From assembly GCF_011397635.1 (NCBI RefSeq), contig NC_064775.1, forward strand, positions 16,133,452 through 16,197,451: DNA of 64,000 nt, given 5' to 3'. The notes under the pieces are model-generated. The model saw only the letters and a list, made by a program, of their open reading frames with translations, made no database searches and was not told the DNA's origin. The DNA is from Epinephelus fuscoguttatus. Taxonomy: Eukaryota; Chordata; Actinopteri; Perciformes; Serranidae. The stretch's first letter is position 1. Each line of letters opens with the position of its first letter. The position numbers and the translations under genes are program-made. Positions 36,385 to 48,769 of the stretch are shown piece after piece.

Positions 36385-38640
36385 TTAAGGCTGGTCTAAA
36401 CTACCTTCTCTACTGCCTGACAGCGTAGTTGTTTTCTACCTTGTTCCACTCCACTTACAAAATCCCGGAAAAACGGGTATGTTGGCATGGCTTTGATCGG
36501 TGTGGCCTTAAAATGACCTTAGATTCAGGCAGATACGTTGGTCTCTTGTGATTGGTTAGGGAAAATCTAATCCCCCTCCCCCACAGAAATCAGTTAGAGT
36601 GGACACTATGTCAGGCTGAGGATGAAAACAGACTGTAAAGACTTGACAGTTCTGGCTGAATATTAGGCAAAACCTGAATTGGTTCTTCCCTGGCCTTGTA
36701 GTTTTTCTGTAATCATGCTGAGTAACAGACAAACAAACCGTAAACATGACCCCCTTGGCGGAGGTAATAAAGACATGATGACTATTTAAATGTGCGTCCT
36801 TCTGCTGTCAACATATTATAATAATTTCAAAAGAAAATTCGTCTTAATTCCACCACGCTGAGACAATCCAGACAACAACAATGCCAAAGCGTGCCCACCG
36901 AGGTTTTCCAGCAAAGCAGTTACTGCGCACTCACAACACATGAGCACTGACGCCATTGTTGTTGTTGTGCCCGCCTTGGAGCCGTGCCTACGCTGGGGCG
37001 TAGGGAGTTTTTTAGGGGCCAAAATGGGGCACGGAGAACAATAGGGGCGTGGGTGGTGTTTGGAGCTCAGCCCACAGTGCCAGTTGCCAGAGCAGGTCAT
37101 GTGCCAGATCTGCAGACAAAGAGGGTGAGTCGGTGCTCATCTGGGCAGGAGTCCAGTCGAACTTGAGTCAGGACGGTGGAGGTGGGGGGCGAGGGAATGT
37201 AGGCACACGTCTGACTAAAGCCTTTATGCAAGGAGGGGGCCTCAACGGACAAAAAGACACAGGGACCGGCTGTTTCCCCCTTCAAAGATGGAGGGGCACT
37301 CAGGCATCTGGGATTCTATTCACCCAGCAACGACAAATCTTTAAACTGGGCATTTCGGGGGAATTACAGCAGCTTGCTGGAAGTCCTGGTGTACAGTACA
37401 AGCAGCATTAGCATGTGTTCTTCACATATCAGTATCTGTGTACAAACACATGGATCATTATTACCCCTCTCTTATCCCTCATTGGTTTATCTCCTTCAGC
37501 CGTGTGTAACCTCTTCACATTATGTGCCTTTGGTTTATTTTTCATGGGAACTATCTACTGCTGTAAACAAACGGTTCTGCCCTCAAACCACCATAATTCA
37601 TGAATCCTGACCTCAGAACAACGCGGTTTCACCTTTGATACTCAGATGGAGGAAACTTGGCAGAATGGAGCGCAGCTGAGCCAAAGACTTGCACCCAAAA
37701 ACAGGAAGAGCAATCAGTGCCTTGACTTCCTTGTGCGGTGACAACAGATGAATTAGTCCAGCGGGTCTTATTTTGGAGGACAGCACCTGCAGAGGCCTTG
37801 AGACCTGACTTTAAAAGTAGAAACAGAAGCTGTTTGGATTTCTTTGAGTTGTAAATATGAAGACATCTTGTATCTGCTGGCTCAGGTACACACAAACACT
37901 ATTTTAATCCCCCCAGATTAACAGCCTACATAATACTGACTGTACTTTTATAATTGAGATTACAATGTACACTGTAAGTTAATCAGGTCTCGTTATCTTT
38001 ATTGATTGGGTGTTGACCTAAATTGCTCACACCGTATCAGTGAGTCACAGTCTGGGATTTTTTTTTTGCTTCACAGTCATTGGTGATTGTAAATAGTGAA
38101 GTCATCTCTTTTGTGATTAGATAAATCAAAGCATGCAGCATGGTACACACAGTATGTCTGACACTCTCCCAGTGCTAATTTAGACTGCAGTGTACTGTAG
38201 ACGTAACAAACGGCAGGCTGCACGCTGTGCATACAAAGTGAACAGAAAGCATCTTGTTGTTGCAGCAGAATAAGTTTCAACACACACACACACTAATCGT
38301 CCCTAATGAGGGAGCATTAATCCTCTCTGAATGAACACATTACGTGAGATACATTTATTGTTCAGCAGCGAGTATCAAATAGCGACAGGCTGCACATCAT
38401 TTCGGCCACGTATCTGCAGCGAGATTGCATGTCTGTTGCCATGGAGACAGCATATAGACCATTCTCACTTCAGCCACACATGATGACAGACACTGCCTGT
38501 GTCAGGTGTAATGTAATAAACAACATGTATTAAAATGGCCTCCTAAATGTGTTAAAAATGTAATTTGTTCACAAACTGAAACTTATGGTATAGTTACATT
38601 ACTTCTCTTTATTATGTGAACAAGTATTATTATATTTTCT
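36385..38640. other. Intergenic, no gene; candidate regulatory block at 38290-38470
   Basis: No exon recognised. The block 38290-38470 contains CTAATGA, ATTAATC and a near-palindromic RFX-type GTTGCCATGGAGAC (38435-38448). Confidence 0.35.
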
Positions 38641-38649
38641 GCCTATTTT

Positions 38650-39660
38650 CATGGATGGATTACTGAACAGGTCTACTGGGCACAGGCCCATGTGCCCAAA
38701 CTGTCAGAGGCCCCCCTGGCCTTCACCTGCAAAACATCACTCAAACTAACATGTATGGACCAGGAAGAGACACAAAAAAATGAGAAAGATATGCAAAGGA
38801 ACTACAAAGAGACACAAAATTACTTCAAAGGCATGCATAGAGACAGAAACTGACCAATAAAGACAAAAAAGACAACATAGAGACCACAAACAGATGCAAA
38901 TGAACTACAAAGAGACATAAAATGACCACAAAGGGACACAAAACAACAACTAGGCATGCAAAGACATTACAAAGAGACACAAAAGGACATGAAAAAGACA
39001 AAAACAACTACAAAGAGATGCAAAGGAACTATACAGAAACATAAAACAAGCAAAAAAGCCAAAAACATACCCTAAAGACACACAAAATGACATCAAAGAG
39101 ACAGAATAAGTACACTGAGATGCAAATGAACTACAGACTCAAAATGACCAAAAGAGACAAAAACATACCCTCAAGAGACACACAGACTTAAACGAAACAT
39201 AAAACAACTACAAAGAGACATCAAATGACTAAAAACACACAAAGTGAACCTCAAAGAGACACAGTGACTACAACAAGATGCAAAAGTACTACACACAGTC
39301 ACAAATTGACCAAAAAAAGACAAAAATATACCCCAATTGGACACAAAATGACCTCAAAAGAGACGCAATGACTACAGTGAGACGCAGAGGAACTACAAAG
39401 AGACTCAAAATTACAAAAAAAAAAGAGACAAAAACATACCTCAAAGAGACTCAAAATGACTACAAAGAGACACAAATATACTTCAAAGAAACACAAAAAG
39501 ACTTCCAAGAGACACAAAACCACAAAAAGATGCATAACAACTAAACAGAGCGGCAAAACCAGCACAAAGTCTATGTGTCTTGCTCCTATGTGGGAGAGGT
39601 GGTGGGGCCTTTTTGCATGTCTGTGCCCAGCGCTCCATTGTCTCATTATCCGCCCATGTC
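38650..39660 (+). repeat. Full-length copy of the ~24-30 bp-unit element, copy 3
   Basis: The head at 38650-38770 ('catggatggattactgaacaggtctactgggcac...ccttcacctgcaaa') is followed by about 780 bases of degenerate units such as AACTACAAAGAGACACAAAATGAC. The tail at 39570-39660 reads 'gtcttgctcctatgtgggagaggtggtgggg...cattgtctcattatccgccca'. Copies at 370-1615 (inverted) and 35945-36380 share head and unit. It has no coding function. Unit number varies greatly between copies. Confidence 0.85.
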
Positions 39661-39664
39661 TACT

Positions 39665-41195
39665 TCACATCACACCAAATAGATAAACTAAAACCTTGAG
39701 CAAGCCTTAGCAAAGAAGCAACAATTGCAATTACTGATACAGTGTGAGAGGAAGTAAAGTGCAGCCAGACTTCCCTTTTTGGACAGAGCGAGCACACAAA
39801 AGGCCTTATTCATTTTTAAAAAACCACAGGGCTGGAAAGGCATGCTGGGACATTCATGAGGCCGAGAAGGCTGAGCAGATTTTGGCGACGATTGGGGGTA
39901 AAAAACCCCTGAGGACCCTGAAGTGGACTAAGACAAGAAAATGTATTTGCAATGTTGCGGCTTTGGGTTCAACTCACGAACTTTGGCAGCAACAAACTGA
40001 ACAAAGACCACATCTAACAAATCACCATCCCGATTAAGAGCGGGTTTTGGTTGCTGAGGCATTAGAAATCAGCTCCAAATCAATTTTGCAAAATACGATG
40101 ATAACAAATCTCATAGCCAGTGTATCCCTATACTCTCTGCCAGCCACAGCAGGGTCAAAGGTCAGGCTCAGGGATCTGGGAGATTTAAAAAGATTCAATA
40201 ACTTTTACAAGGCAAACAGGGTTTGAATGTGAGGTCTCTCTGTGCAGGACGATCTCCACCATGCTGTCACAAAATACACAGATCAACCTGCAGTTTCCTC
40301 AAAAATGCCTTTTGATGTTTCAAAAAAACATTTAATAACATCCTCAACAATGGGCCATATTCCAGAATCCTTTTTCATTGTGATATTTGCCAAAATGAGC
40401 ACTCAGTGAGAGCATTCACTTCCTTTAGACAAAACAACATGTGGTCCAGAATTCTTTGGATGCCTGGAGAGACTGGTAAATTAAGGTTTTGTGTTGATGT
40501 GTCCTTGACTGCGCTGGATTGTTGACAGCAAAGGCTGCAGCTGACCTTGAGCCCAACAAAATACACACCAGGAATTTCAGCTCGGCTATTGTTTGACAAG
40601 AGAAGAAGTAAAATTGATGAATAAAACTGCTCCTACACACAAGCAAAGGCCTTCACGAGCATCCAACCTGCAGATGTAGCAGAGGGAGAATGAGCCACGA
40701 GATCAGTGACATCATTATATTTCTATGCACACACCCCCAGCGTCCTGCTCTCTGATGTTAAAGCTTCAATAAATCTCAGAATGAGGCTAAACTTTCCGCT
40801 AACAAGGGGAAAATCAGCTCGCCGGCATTTAAAATCTCTTGGCATTCATGAGCGAGTGTCTGGGTCTGTGGGCGTGAATGCAGGTGTGTGTATGTGTGTG
40901 TATGCAGTATAATCTCCCTAATTTCATTCTGAACACAGCCGACACCATACTCCTGCCATTTATTTTCCCTACATATATAGCAGGGAGCTCATAATGCATT
41001 CAGCTCAGATTTCAGTCCATCCTTGAACCCTGCCTTGGCTGCATAAAGAGCCACTCTTGTGCTTCAACACATAAGAAAACCATCCTTTAATGTCAGCAAA
41101 TTGCTAACTTTCAAATAAATAAACATTTTGGAAAATATGTGCTTTCTTGCCAAGTGTTAGATGAGAAGATTGACACCACTCTCATGTCTGTACGC
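39665..41195. other. Intergenic, no gene recognised
   Basis: A 97-codon plus-strand frame at 39744-40037 has no recognisable domain or splice context. Nothing else stands out. Confidence 0.45.
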
Positions 41196-41199
41196 CAAA

Positions 41200-42330
41200 T
41201 ATGCTAGCTACAGCTAGGAGGTGGTTAGCTTAGCCTACCATAAAAACTGCCAGCTCACACTCACTATAACAACAGGACTCAAAATAAGACATAACATGTG
41301 AATTAGTCAGGTTTAGAGGTGCTGGACACCACCACTCCCACTCACCCTACTTCGACTTTTCGCCCCCTTAACTTACGTTGCTGTCTGGCCGCGTTTCCCT
41401 CTGTCGCCGTCAGGTGCTGTTGCACACCGATGATGCCCGGCTGCATAGCATGCCAACTTGAAAGGACAGCTTTTTCCAGCAGTGTCTGACGCCGAAGTCA
41501 ATGCCCAAGCACCAGTATTCGGATGTCGAATTTTTCTGTTTTCATTTCAAATTTGTTAAATACCACTGCTTTGTTAGTGATTTGGGCGTTAGATACCGAT
41601 GTGCAAAGGTACCTTTTGTGGCAGTAATATGCACTCTGATTGGAGGCAGTTTTTAAGGTTGGTAACAACATGATATGAGGGGCTGGAAAGTCCCCATAGG
41701 ATGGGCAGGAGGGGAGGTGGATGGGTCAAAGAAACCTCGGACTTTCACCCAGGAGCCCAGTGTTCGCTTCCCGTGTGAATATTGAGCCAAACCATGATGT
41801 TTTGTCTAAACCTGACCACGTGTTTTAGTTGCACAAGGAAAATGTGTAAATACAAGATGGTTTACCAATGTTGTAAGTTTATTTTGAAAAAGTCTGCCAG
41901 AAACTGTACAACTTCCTGTTCAAAAGACACAATGCCTGTAACAAGCACATATTGACATGGCGTTCTGAAACGTCAACAACAGGTGCAAGAAGACACATAG
42001 CATGTCACATGTAGACGTGAGAGTCCACTGACAAAGCGGTGAGTTTGACGAGAATGGGTTGGACAGAATCAGGCTACTGGTTTCCCTCTGCTTCTAGTGT
42101 TTATGCTAAGCTAAGGTAAGCTAACTGGCTGCTGGCTGTACCTTCTTCATAAGCCTGGTGTACGGACACAAGACTGGTGATGACCTTCTCAAAAGTTAAC
42201 AAGCATATTATCACAATGTCAAACTAATTTAAGCATCCTTTTTTGTCTACTTAATACAAAGCAGACGAAAAATAACATAAAGCTACAGCTAGGAGACGGT
42301 TAGCTGAAAAAAGAGGAAACCTGCCAGGCT
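41200..42330. repeat. Cluster of dispersed repeats
   Basis: 'gctacagctaggaggtggttagcttagc' (41215) and 'cagctaggagacggttagct' (42285) are direct copies of the motif at 31370. An inverted 'gtttatgctaagctaaggtaagctaac' lies at 42100. Between them, 41690-42010 ('gaatattgagccaaaccatgatgttttgtctaaacctgacc') resembles another common teleost repeat. No gene recognised. Confidence 0.5.
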
Positions 42331-42334
42331 CTTG

Positions 42335-43635
42335 TTGTTTACATATTTATACAAATTACACATAAATATATATTTAAGATAACATCTCCTGCTCAAACAA
42401 ATATTTAAGTGGAAGATTTTATCTTGTGTACCAAAGATTAGCACGACCACTGTTGTTTTATAACTCAAACTACATCACTCATCATTAGCTCAGGGTGTAA
42501 TATTTTGGGGGGTTGCATCCTCTGTCCTAACAAGATATTTTTAAATGGATTGTGGATAACCAGCATTATCCTGTTCCTTTGGGGGATAAGATTAACCTTC
42601 ATCAATGGGGACGATTTTAATGCTTTGTGCCTGCTCCAAAACTCTTGGACGATGGCAGGAGTCCAGCTTCCTTGTTTTCTTACCTTGCACTGTAAGTGTG
42701 CCGCTTTGCTATTGTTGATACAGCTCTGGGCCGACCTTGGCCCACTGTGACTCACTGCCATGCCAGCAGGCGTTATCGCCACTGGACTGACCTCGCCAAC
42801 GGGAAATAGAAAATAAACACCATGTCAAACAACTATGAGACGTGAGGATAAGTGGATTATGGGTGTGGTGTTGACAGAGCTGTCTGTGTTCCAGTTAAAA
42901 CTGTATTTAATAGCTCTCCCAGTACATGCATATGCAACATGCACCACTTCATGCATGACTCATTAAAGCTTATGGTGACTGTCTCCTGTGTGCATTTTGG
43001 ACCCCAGCGAGGTGTTGCACAATGAAGCCTTTGAGCAACATCATTTGAGCAACTCTGCAAGTCTCATGTCACTGATGTAACAGCATGAGGAGGCATTATT
43101 GAAGCCCTGAAGAGAAATGAGATGAGCAGCAGCAGGCTAGGCGGTCTTCGAATGCTGTCTCGAGCAGCATGAGCATGCCATTAACCCCGGGGTCTCAAAA
43201 CAGAGATAATGATCTGATAGATGGCAAAAAGCACATTTAACATGCTTCGTGTTTTTAATAATAAACCTTCCTTTAGGCCATGTGAAGAAAAGAACAGCGA
43301 GGTAGTGTCAGCGCAGCTCCACCCTGATGATACAGACACAAACCTCCACTGAGAGACACCATTCATCCCTGGTTTATTTTGAGGCAAACAGTCAGCAACT
43401 TCTCTTAATTACAGCAGCATGAAAGCGCAACTCTATCGAGCACTTGCAGTCGCCCACAGCACAAGATAGGACAGTGTGAAAAGCTCGGGCGCCTTTCCAG
43501 AACTGACTCATCAATCAGTGTTTGTGGGAACACAAACACTGTGGGTTGAAAAGGTGTCCTTGGGCAGTTCACCTGCAGATGCAGAGCTGACAGCATCCAG
43601 GACACAGATTAGGAACAAATTGGAACAAAGATACC
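42335..43635. other. Intergenic, no gene recognised
   Basis: Non-coding sequence without a clear repeat or exon. Confidence 0.45.
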
Positions 43636-43639
43636 TTAA

Positions 43640-44560
43640 AGAATCGGTCAGTATTTAAGTGACCACCATTTGCCTCATGCAGTTTGACACATCTCCTTCA
43701 CATAGAGTTGATCAGGTTGCCGATAGTGGCCTGTTGAATGTGGGCCATGCACAAGGTGGGATGTTTTCAGCTTCCAAGAATTGTGTACAGATCCTTGCAA
43801 CATGAGGCCGTACAATATCATGCTGCAACATGTGGTCATGGTGGCGGATGAATGGCATGACAGTGGGTTTTAGGATCTCGTCAAGGTATCTCTGTGCATT
43901 CAAAGTGCCATCAATAAAATGCACCTGTGTTCACTGTCAGTAGCTTTTGCCACATTACCACCATGGGGCACTCTGTTCACAACGCTGGCATGAAGCCATG
44001 CACACTGTCTGCTATTTGCCAAGCACAGTGTAAACCAGGGTTCATCTATGAAGAGAACACTTCTCTCAAGTTCCAGATGCCTTCAACAATGAGCATTTGC
44101 ACACTCAAGTTGGTTACGATGACAATCTGCTGTCAGGTCAAGACCATGATGAGGACGATTAGCATGCAGATGAGCTTCCCTGAGACGGTTTGCGACTGTT
44201 GGTGCAGAAATTCTTCAGTTGTGCAAACCACTTGTTTCATCAGCTGTACGTGTGGCTGAACTCAGATGATCTTGCAGGTTAAGATGCTGAATGTGGAAGT
44301 CCTGAGCTAGTGTGGTTACACGTGGTCTGCGGTTGTGAGAGAAATGACATTAGAGACGTGATATGGTTGTGAAGTGAACATTCAATTCAGAGGAAACAGC
44401 TCTGGTCAACATTTCTGCATTTAAAACTTGTAAACACCTGTGACATTGTGTTGTGTGATCAAACCCCCTGCAAAAAGAAGGTACCCACACACCAGGAACA
44501 TCCACCTTGTGTCTGTGATCGCACTTTTTCAGTCAGAGCTGAAAGTTTGAATATGGAGAA
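43640..44560 (-). mobile_element. Degenerate Tc1-like transposon remnant
   Basis: Minus-strand translation between about 44345 and 43647 gives a decayed Tc1-like transposase in several frames. Recognisable parts include a helix-turn-helix/linker region around 44150-44340, FIDEPWFTL near 44045, then HFIDGTLNAQRYLDEILKPT, a QHDIVRPHVARICTQF segment and a C-terminal NLINSM/LHEANGGH segment. About 120 bases carrying the third catalytic Glu region (expected after WPTF) are deleted. Clear terminal inverted repeats were not delimited. The family differs from those at 18248 and 55927. Confidence 0.8.
43647..44345 (-). pseudogene. Decayed Tc1-like transposase with internal deletion
   Basis: The longest open piece is 71 codons (43712-43924), holding the DGTLNAQRY and QHDIVRPHVA motifs. 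The Asn-Ala usual in the latter is replaced by Ile-Val. Upstream and downstream pieces are in other frames with stops. The deletion joins WPTF directly to a region near the C-terminus. It is not functional. Confidence 0.75.
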
Positions 44561-44764
44561 GCAGTTTCCCAACCTTTGCTCTCATGCTGATGAATAAAAC
44601 TCAAACAAGGACATGACATGAATAGGCTTGTTATTAACAAGGGGGCAGTAATTAAGCTGTTCTCTACTGGGACGACCAGGGTAATTAAAACTCATGATCA
44701 ACATTCTTCCAGCCATTAACACGGCCCTGTGGAGTCTCTGGGAGCCATGCACTCCTCTCAGGTT

Positions 44765-45045
44765 TTATTCATTCATTCATTCATTCATCTTCTAACTGCT
44801 TCATCCTCTTGAGGGTCGCGGGGGGGCTGGAGCCTATCCCAGCTGACATCGGGCGAGAGGCAGGGTACACCCTGGACAGGTCGCCAGACTATCGCAGGGC
44901 TGACACACAGAGACAAACAACCATTCACACTCACATTCACACCTACGGACAATTTAGAGTCAGCAATTAACCTAGTCCGGAGGAAGCCGGAGTGCCCGGA
45001 GAGAACCCACGCTGACACGGGGAGAACCCTCTCAGGTTTTAATTT
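44765..45045 (+). repeat. Dispersed teleost repeat, copy 2
   Basis: It starts with an (ATTC)n tract (44769-44790), then 'gctggagcctatcccagctgac', 'gggcgagaggcagggtacaccctgg', 'caatttagagtc' and 'gagaacccacgctgacacgggg'. It is the same element as 14010-14330. This copy lacks the block around 'catgcatgtcttgggactgtggg'. Confidence 0.8.
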
Positions 45046-45049
45046 CATA

Positions 45050-46755
45050 AAAATATTTTTACGTGTGATAAGTTTCCTTTTTGAAAAAGAGGTTATTACT
45101 CAAGGCCTCCTGGTACTTTTAGTCAATCCAAAGCAGCATGTGCCTCCATCCTTTATTTTGAGATATGTGAAAAGGGAAAGTTTGTATTCTTTGTGATGCT
45201 GCAAGGCAAAGTAGAGCTACATATACTTTTTAAAGATTTGGAAAATTGGTCTTTTTAGGTCAACCTTTTCGATTCCTTGCAAATGTAAAACCAATGAAAA
45301 ATGCAACATCCCATATTTCTAAATGGACTGGAAATCTTCTAGATTATGAAAATTAAATTGCAACATAGGAAGCACCACATTTTCTGCTGTCTAGAGGGTT
45401 CTGCTACAATACTCTATAAGCAGACATTTTCTCTGTGGCATTTTGTAAAAGAGAAACCAAAAGTGCCAGGTGTCTGCAGCAGCAATATCACCTCCTGTGA
45501 GGAGGAGGAAGAAGAGATGCAGAGAGTGGCCCAGATATGAGCCTGCGGCGAGGGAGGGAGTGTCTCGTCTGCAGCGCAGCAGCCACCGCCTCTCCGCTCG
45601 GAGGAAATGTCAAGGCTGTCGCTATGTATCAGCCCTCAGGAGAGCAGCCACTGAGAGCTTCGAGAGCTTCTCCATGTTTTACACCTCACGGATGCACCGA
45701 GGTGACTCACGCACACATGCATGCCAGGCGAGCCGCACATGCATCTGTTCATTGGATCATGTGTGCCCGTGCATGCACAGCTGTGAGCTGCAGAAGTCAC
45801 ACTCACTCTTTTGTTCACACTCTCGGTCATCACCTCAGAGTGGATATTTTCAGGACGTGACGCACTGTGATGTACTGTTCTTTGCTTGGCTGTCTATGCA
45901 TCGATTCTGTGCAATGCTTCGACTAATGCATTTACAAGCAATGGGGAACACCATTTAGACAGCATTGATCAGGCCCCACCTGGGGCCAGACTAATAGAGC
46001 ATGTCTGGAATAATCAACCCAAGCTATAGACAGGCAGCTCTGCTGTAATGCAGGACCACACCCGCTCTCTGCCCCACTGATTCTTAACAAGCCAGCTGCA
46101 CTTTTATGCATCAGTTTGATGGTGTAATTAAAGTAACTGACTTTTGCCAATCCTCAGGATCTATGTAATTATCATTTATGCAACAAGAGAGCCAGCACTG
46201 ACATTACAAATGGTTCTGAGCTGTTCCTGTGCTTCCTGTAGCCAACCGTGCATGTCTGCTTTTTCTTACAGCTGAGTGTCGGCTCATGTGTGTGTTTTCT
46301 GTGTTGCTCTCTATTTCAGAGCACTTTGTGTCTTTGTTCAGAGAAGTGCTATATAAAGTTAGTTCCTGCTTTCTTGCTAACTCCGGACGCAGAACAGCAC
46401 TTATCTGTAAACACATTGCACCAAGAGGACATGACTGGTGAAATATTCTGAGGCTGCTGCATAAAAACATATTAATGTGTGTACTCAGTATGTCAGCGAT
46501 TCCAAAAGAAGCAGGATAGATAAGGTTTTCAGTGAGTTGAACCAGTGAACTTTCTTGAATCAACAGACTGGCATAAATCCCTGTTTTGTTTCATAATATC
46601 ACTTATACTTAGCCCATCATCATATTAACTCACAGGTCCACATTAGACAAGAATCAAGGAAACCCCGCAGGAAGGATCACAAAAGGAAATGATCTCCTAG
46701 GGCTAATAGATAATAATAATAATATATTAAGTTCAATGGTAGCTTAGGTATTTTT
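45050..46755. other. Intergenic, GC-rich island at 45520-45720
   Basis: The stretch 45520-45720 is distinctly GC- and CpG-richer than its surroundings. It could be a promoter or an exon of a non-coding transcript. The 162-codon plus-strand frame over it (45470-45958) has no recognisable domain. The remainder is unremarkable. Confidence 0.3.
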
Positions 46756-46762
46756 AAACCTG

Positions 46763-47404
46763 ATCTCTATATTCCCATGTTTTTGTGTCTCAGTGACGAA
46801 CAAGAACAACAGTTTTTGAAATCGGTCCAGTGCTGAGCGAGACTGCTGCAGCCAGCACCAGGGAAACAGGCTGCAACGTAACCACCCAGTGCAATTGCCC
46901 GCTGTCAATTTATGTCCACCAGAACTGCTGGTTTTTGCCACTGACAGGCTCAGATTATTATTCTAAGTGTCTGACAACGTAATGGAAAGGATCCCGACAG
47001 AGACAGACCTTTTTGTTCTGTGAGTTTTATTTTGTTTCCGTCAACTTTGAATGAAGTGTGCTTTACAATAATAAAATTACTGATTATTCAAATGGAGTCT
47101 AGTGAGGTTGGCGAAGGCAATTTCTGGGCTGTTTCTGGTCAAACAAAAAGGATTTTACTCTCTAACAAAAAGGTCTATCTCTGTAAGGATCCTTTCCATA
47201 ATGTTGTCAGACACTTAAAATAACAATCTGAGCCTGTCAGTGACAAAAACCAGCAGTTTTGGTGGACATAAATTGACAGCACGCAATTGCCCTGAGTGGT
47301 TAAATTGCAGCCTGCATACCTCTCACTCAATACTGGACCAGTATTGAGTGCAGCAGTATTTTTCGTATTAGTCACTTGGACACAAAAACATGGGAAAACA
47401 GAGA
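46763..47404. repeat. Foldback element with ~240 bp inverted arms
   Basis: The left arm (46763-47018) and right arm (47164-47404) are approximate reverse complements around a ~145 bp spacer. Matching segments include 'ccatgtttttgtgtc' with 'gacacaaaaacatgg', 'caatttatgtccacca' with 'tggacataaattg', and 'tgacaggctcagatt' with 'aatctgagcctgtca'. The layout is that of a foldback or MITE-like element. The transcript would form a long hairpin. Confidence 0.75.
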
Positions 47405-47409
47405 GGAAA

Positions 47410-48765
47410 ATAGCTGTAACAGTTGTAAAATACCGCAGTGACCCTTTAATGTAGCACATTGACGGTGCTCGAGTGAGAATCATGTTAGAATTTGTCAGAT
47501 AAACTGAAGGATTAGGGTTAGGATACTGCATCTTAAACTTAATCACATTGTAATATCTGAAAAATGCATTATCTCATTACTAAAGAACAGAGCTGTTGAC
47601 GTCATGGAGGTCCACAGTTTTCATGGGAAAATTATGCCCTTAAAAACATCATCACATGACTGATCCTACACTTACTAATTTGGTAAATTGGATTAATTTG
47701 TACCTAAGAAAATAAACATCTGAAACAGCACTGGCTTGGATGTATGAATACTTAGAAAATCCCCCTGACAATCATTCCTTGGCATCATTTTAGGTTCTGT
47801 TTCACCAGTAAGACAATGTCGGACTCCCTGAGGGCTTTAATGGCTGTATCAAATCACACTCTGAGGTCACATCCTATGAGCTAACATACACATGGCCCTC
47901 AGCCTTTAAAATATGGCTGCTCATACTTCATATGCTTGTCATTGCCATGTGTCGATAAAAAACAGCAGGGGTGAGCATTTGTACTCGCTGACCCCTATCA
48001 CAGATGCAGAGAGGGAACAAATGCTGCATATGTGCAGGGTGTAGCTAACTTTATATGTTTTCTTTTTCAGTCTGCTGACAGCTGCGATAGCCAGCCCTCA
48101 ACAATGACACCACAGACAATCTAGACAGATATGGTTTGGACAGGAAACCATAATAATGACACTAACATGCTGCTATAAACATGTTTTTCCTGTTTGGTTG
48201 CCACGTCTTTGGTCATATGTCTGCAGCCAAAGACACTGTGGATATATCTGAGCGTATTAAAGCTAATGGTCAGGTGTTAACGTGTGGCACATCCCTCTTC
48301 TCTAGCAAAGCCAAATGTAGCTCCTGGGTGGGTAGTTGCCATGGAAATCGACAGCAGACCCTGTGTTTGTCTCTGCTAGCAAGCGACAGGAAGATAATTG
48401 ACTCAGTCGGCCGGCTCTGTGGAAAACCAACCTGCAGATAATATATAACACAGATAACAGAGAAAGACTTGGTGAATGAGCTATACTGATGTGTGGCTGT
48501 TAATTCAGTTCCTCTCTAACAATGGAGCTGGTGACTGAGTCTGCAGCCATGTGAGTGACACTGTGAGGCTTTAAGCTGTGTGCTATCATGCTGATGTTGA
48601 GCAGATTCAATGTTAAAAGCTTCGTCATCTTAGTTTAGAAGTCTAGCATGCTAACATTTGTTAATTAACGGCAAATACAAAGTGTAGCTGAGTCTGATTT
48701 GTGCATTAGTTTTACAGGGATGTGGTCACATACCAGAATATTGGATTCATTGAAGTTGTGTGCAT
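47410..48765. other. Intergenic, no gene recognised
   Basis: No exon recognised. An RFX-like GTTGCCATGGAAAT lies at 48335-48348 in a repeat-free stretch. Confidence 0.4.
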
Positions 48766-48769
48766 CCAA

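Noticed and set aside
39744-40037. 97-codon plus-strand frame
   Set aside because: No recognisable motif, promoter or splice signals.
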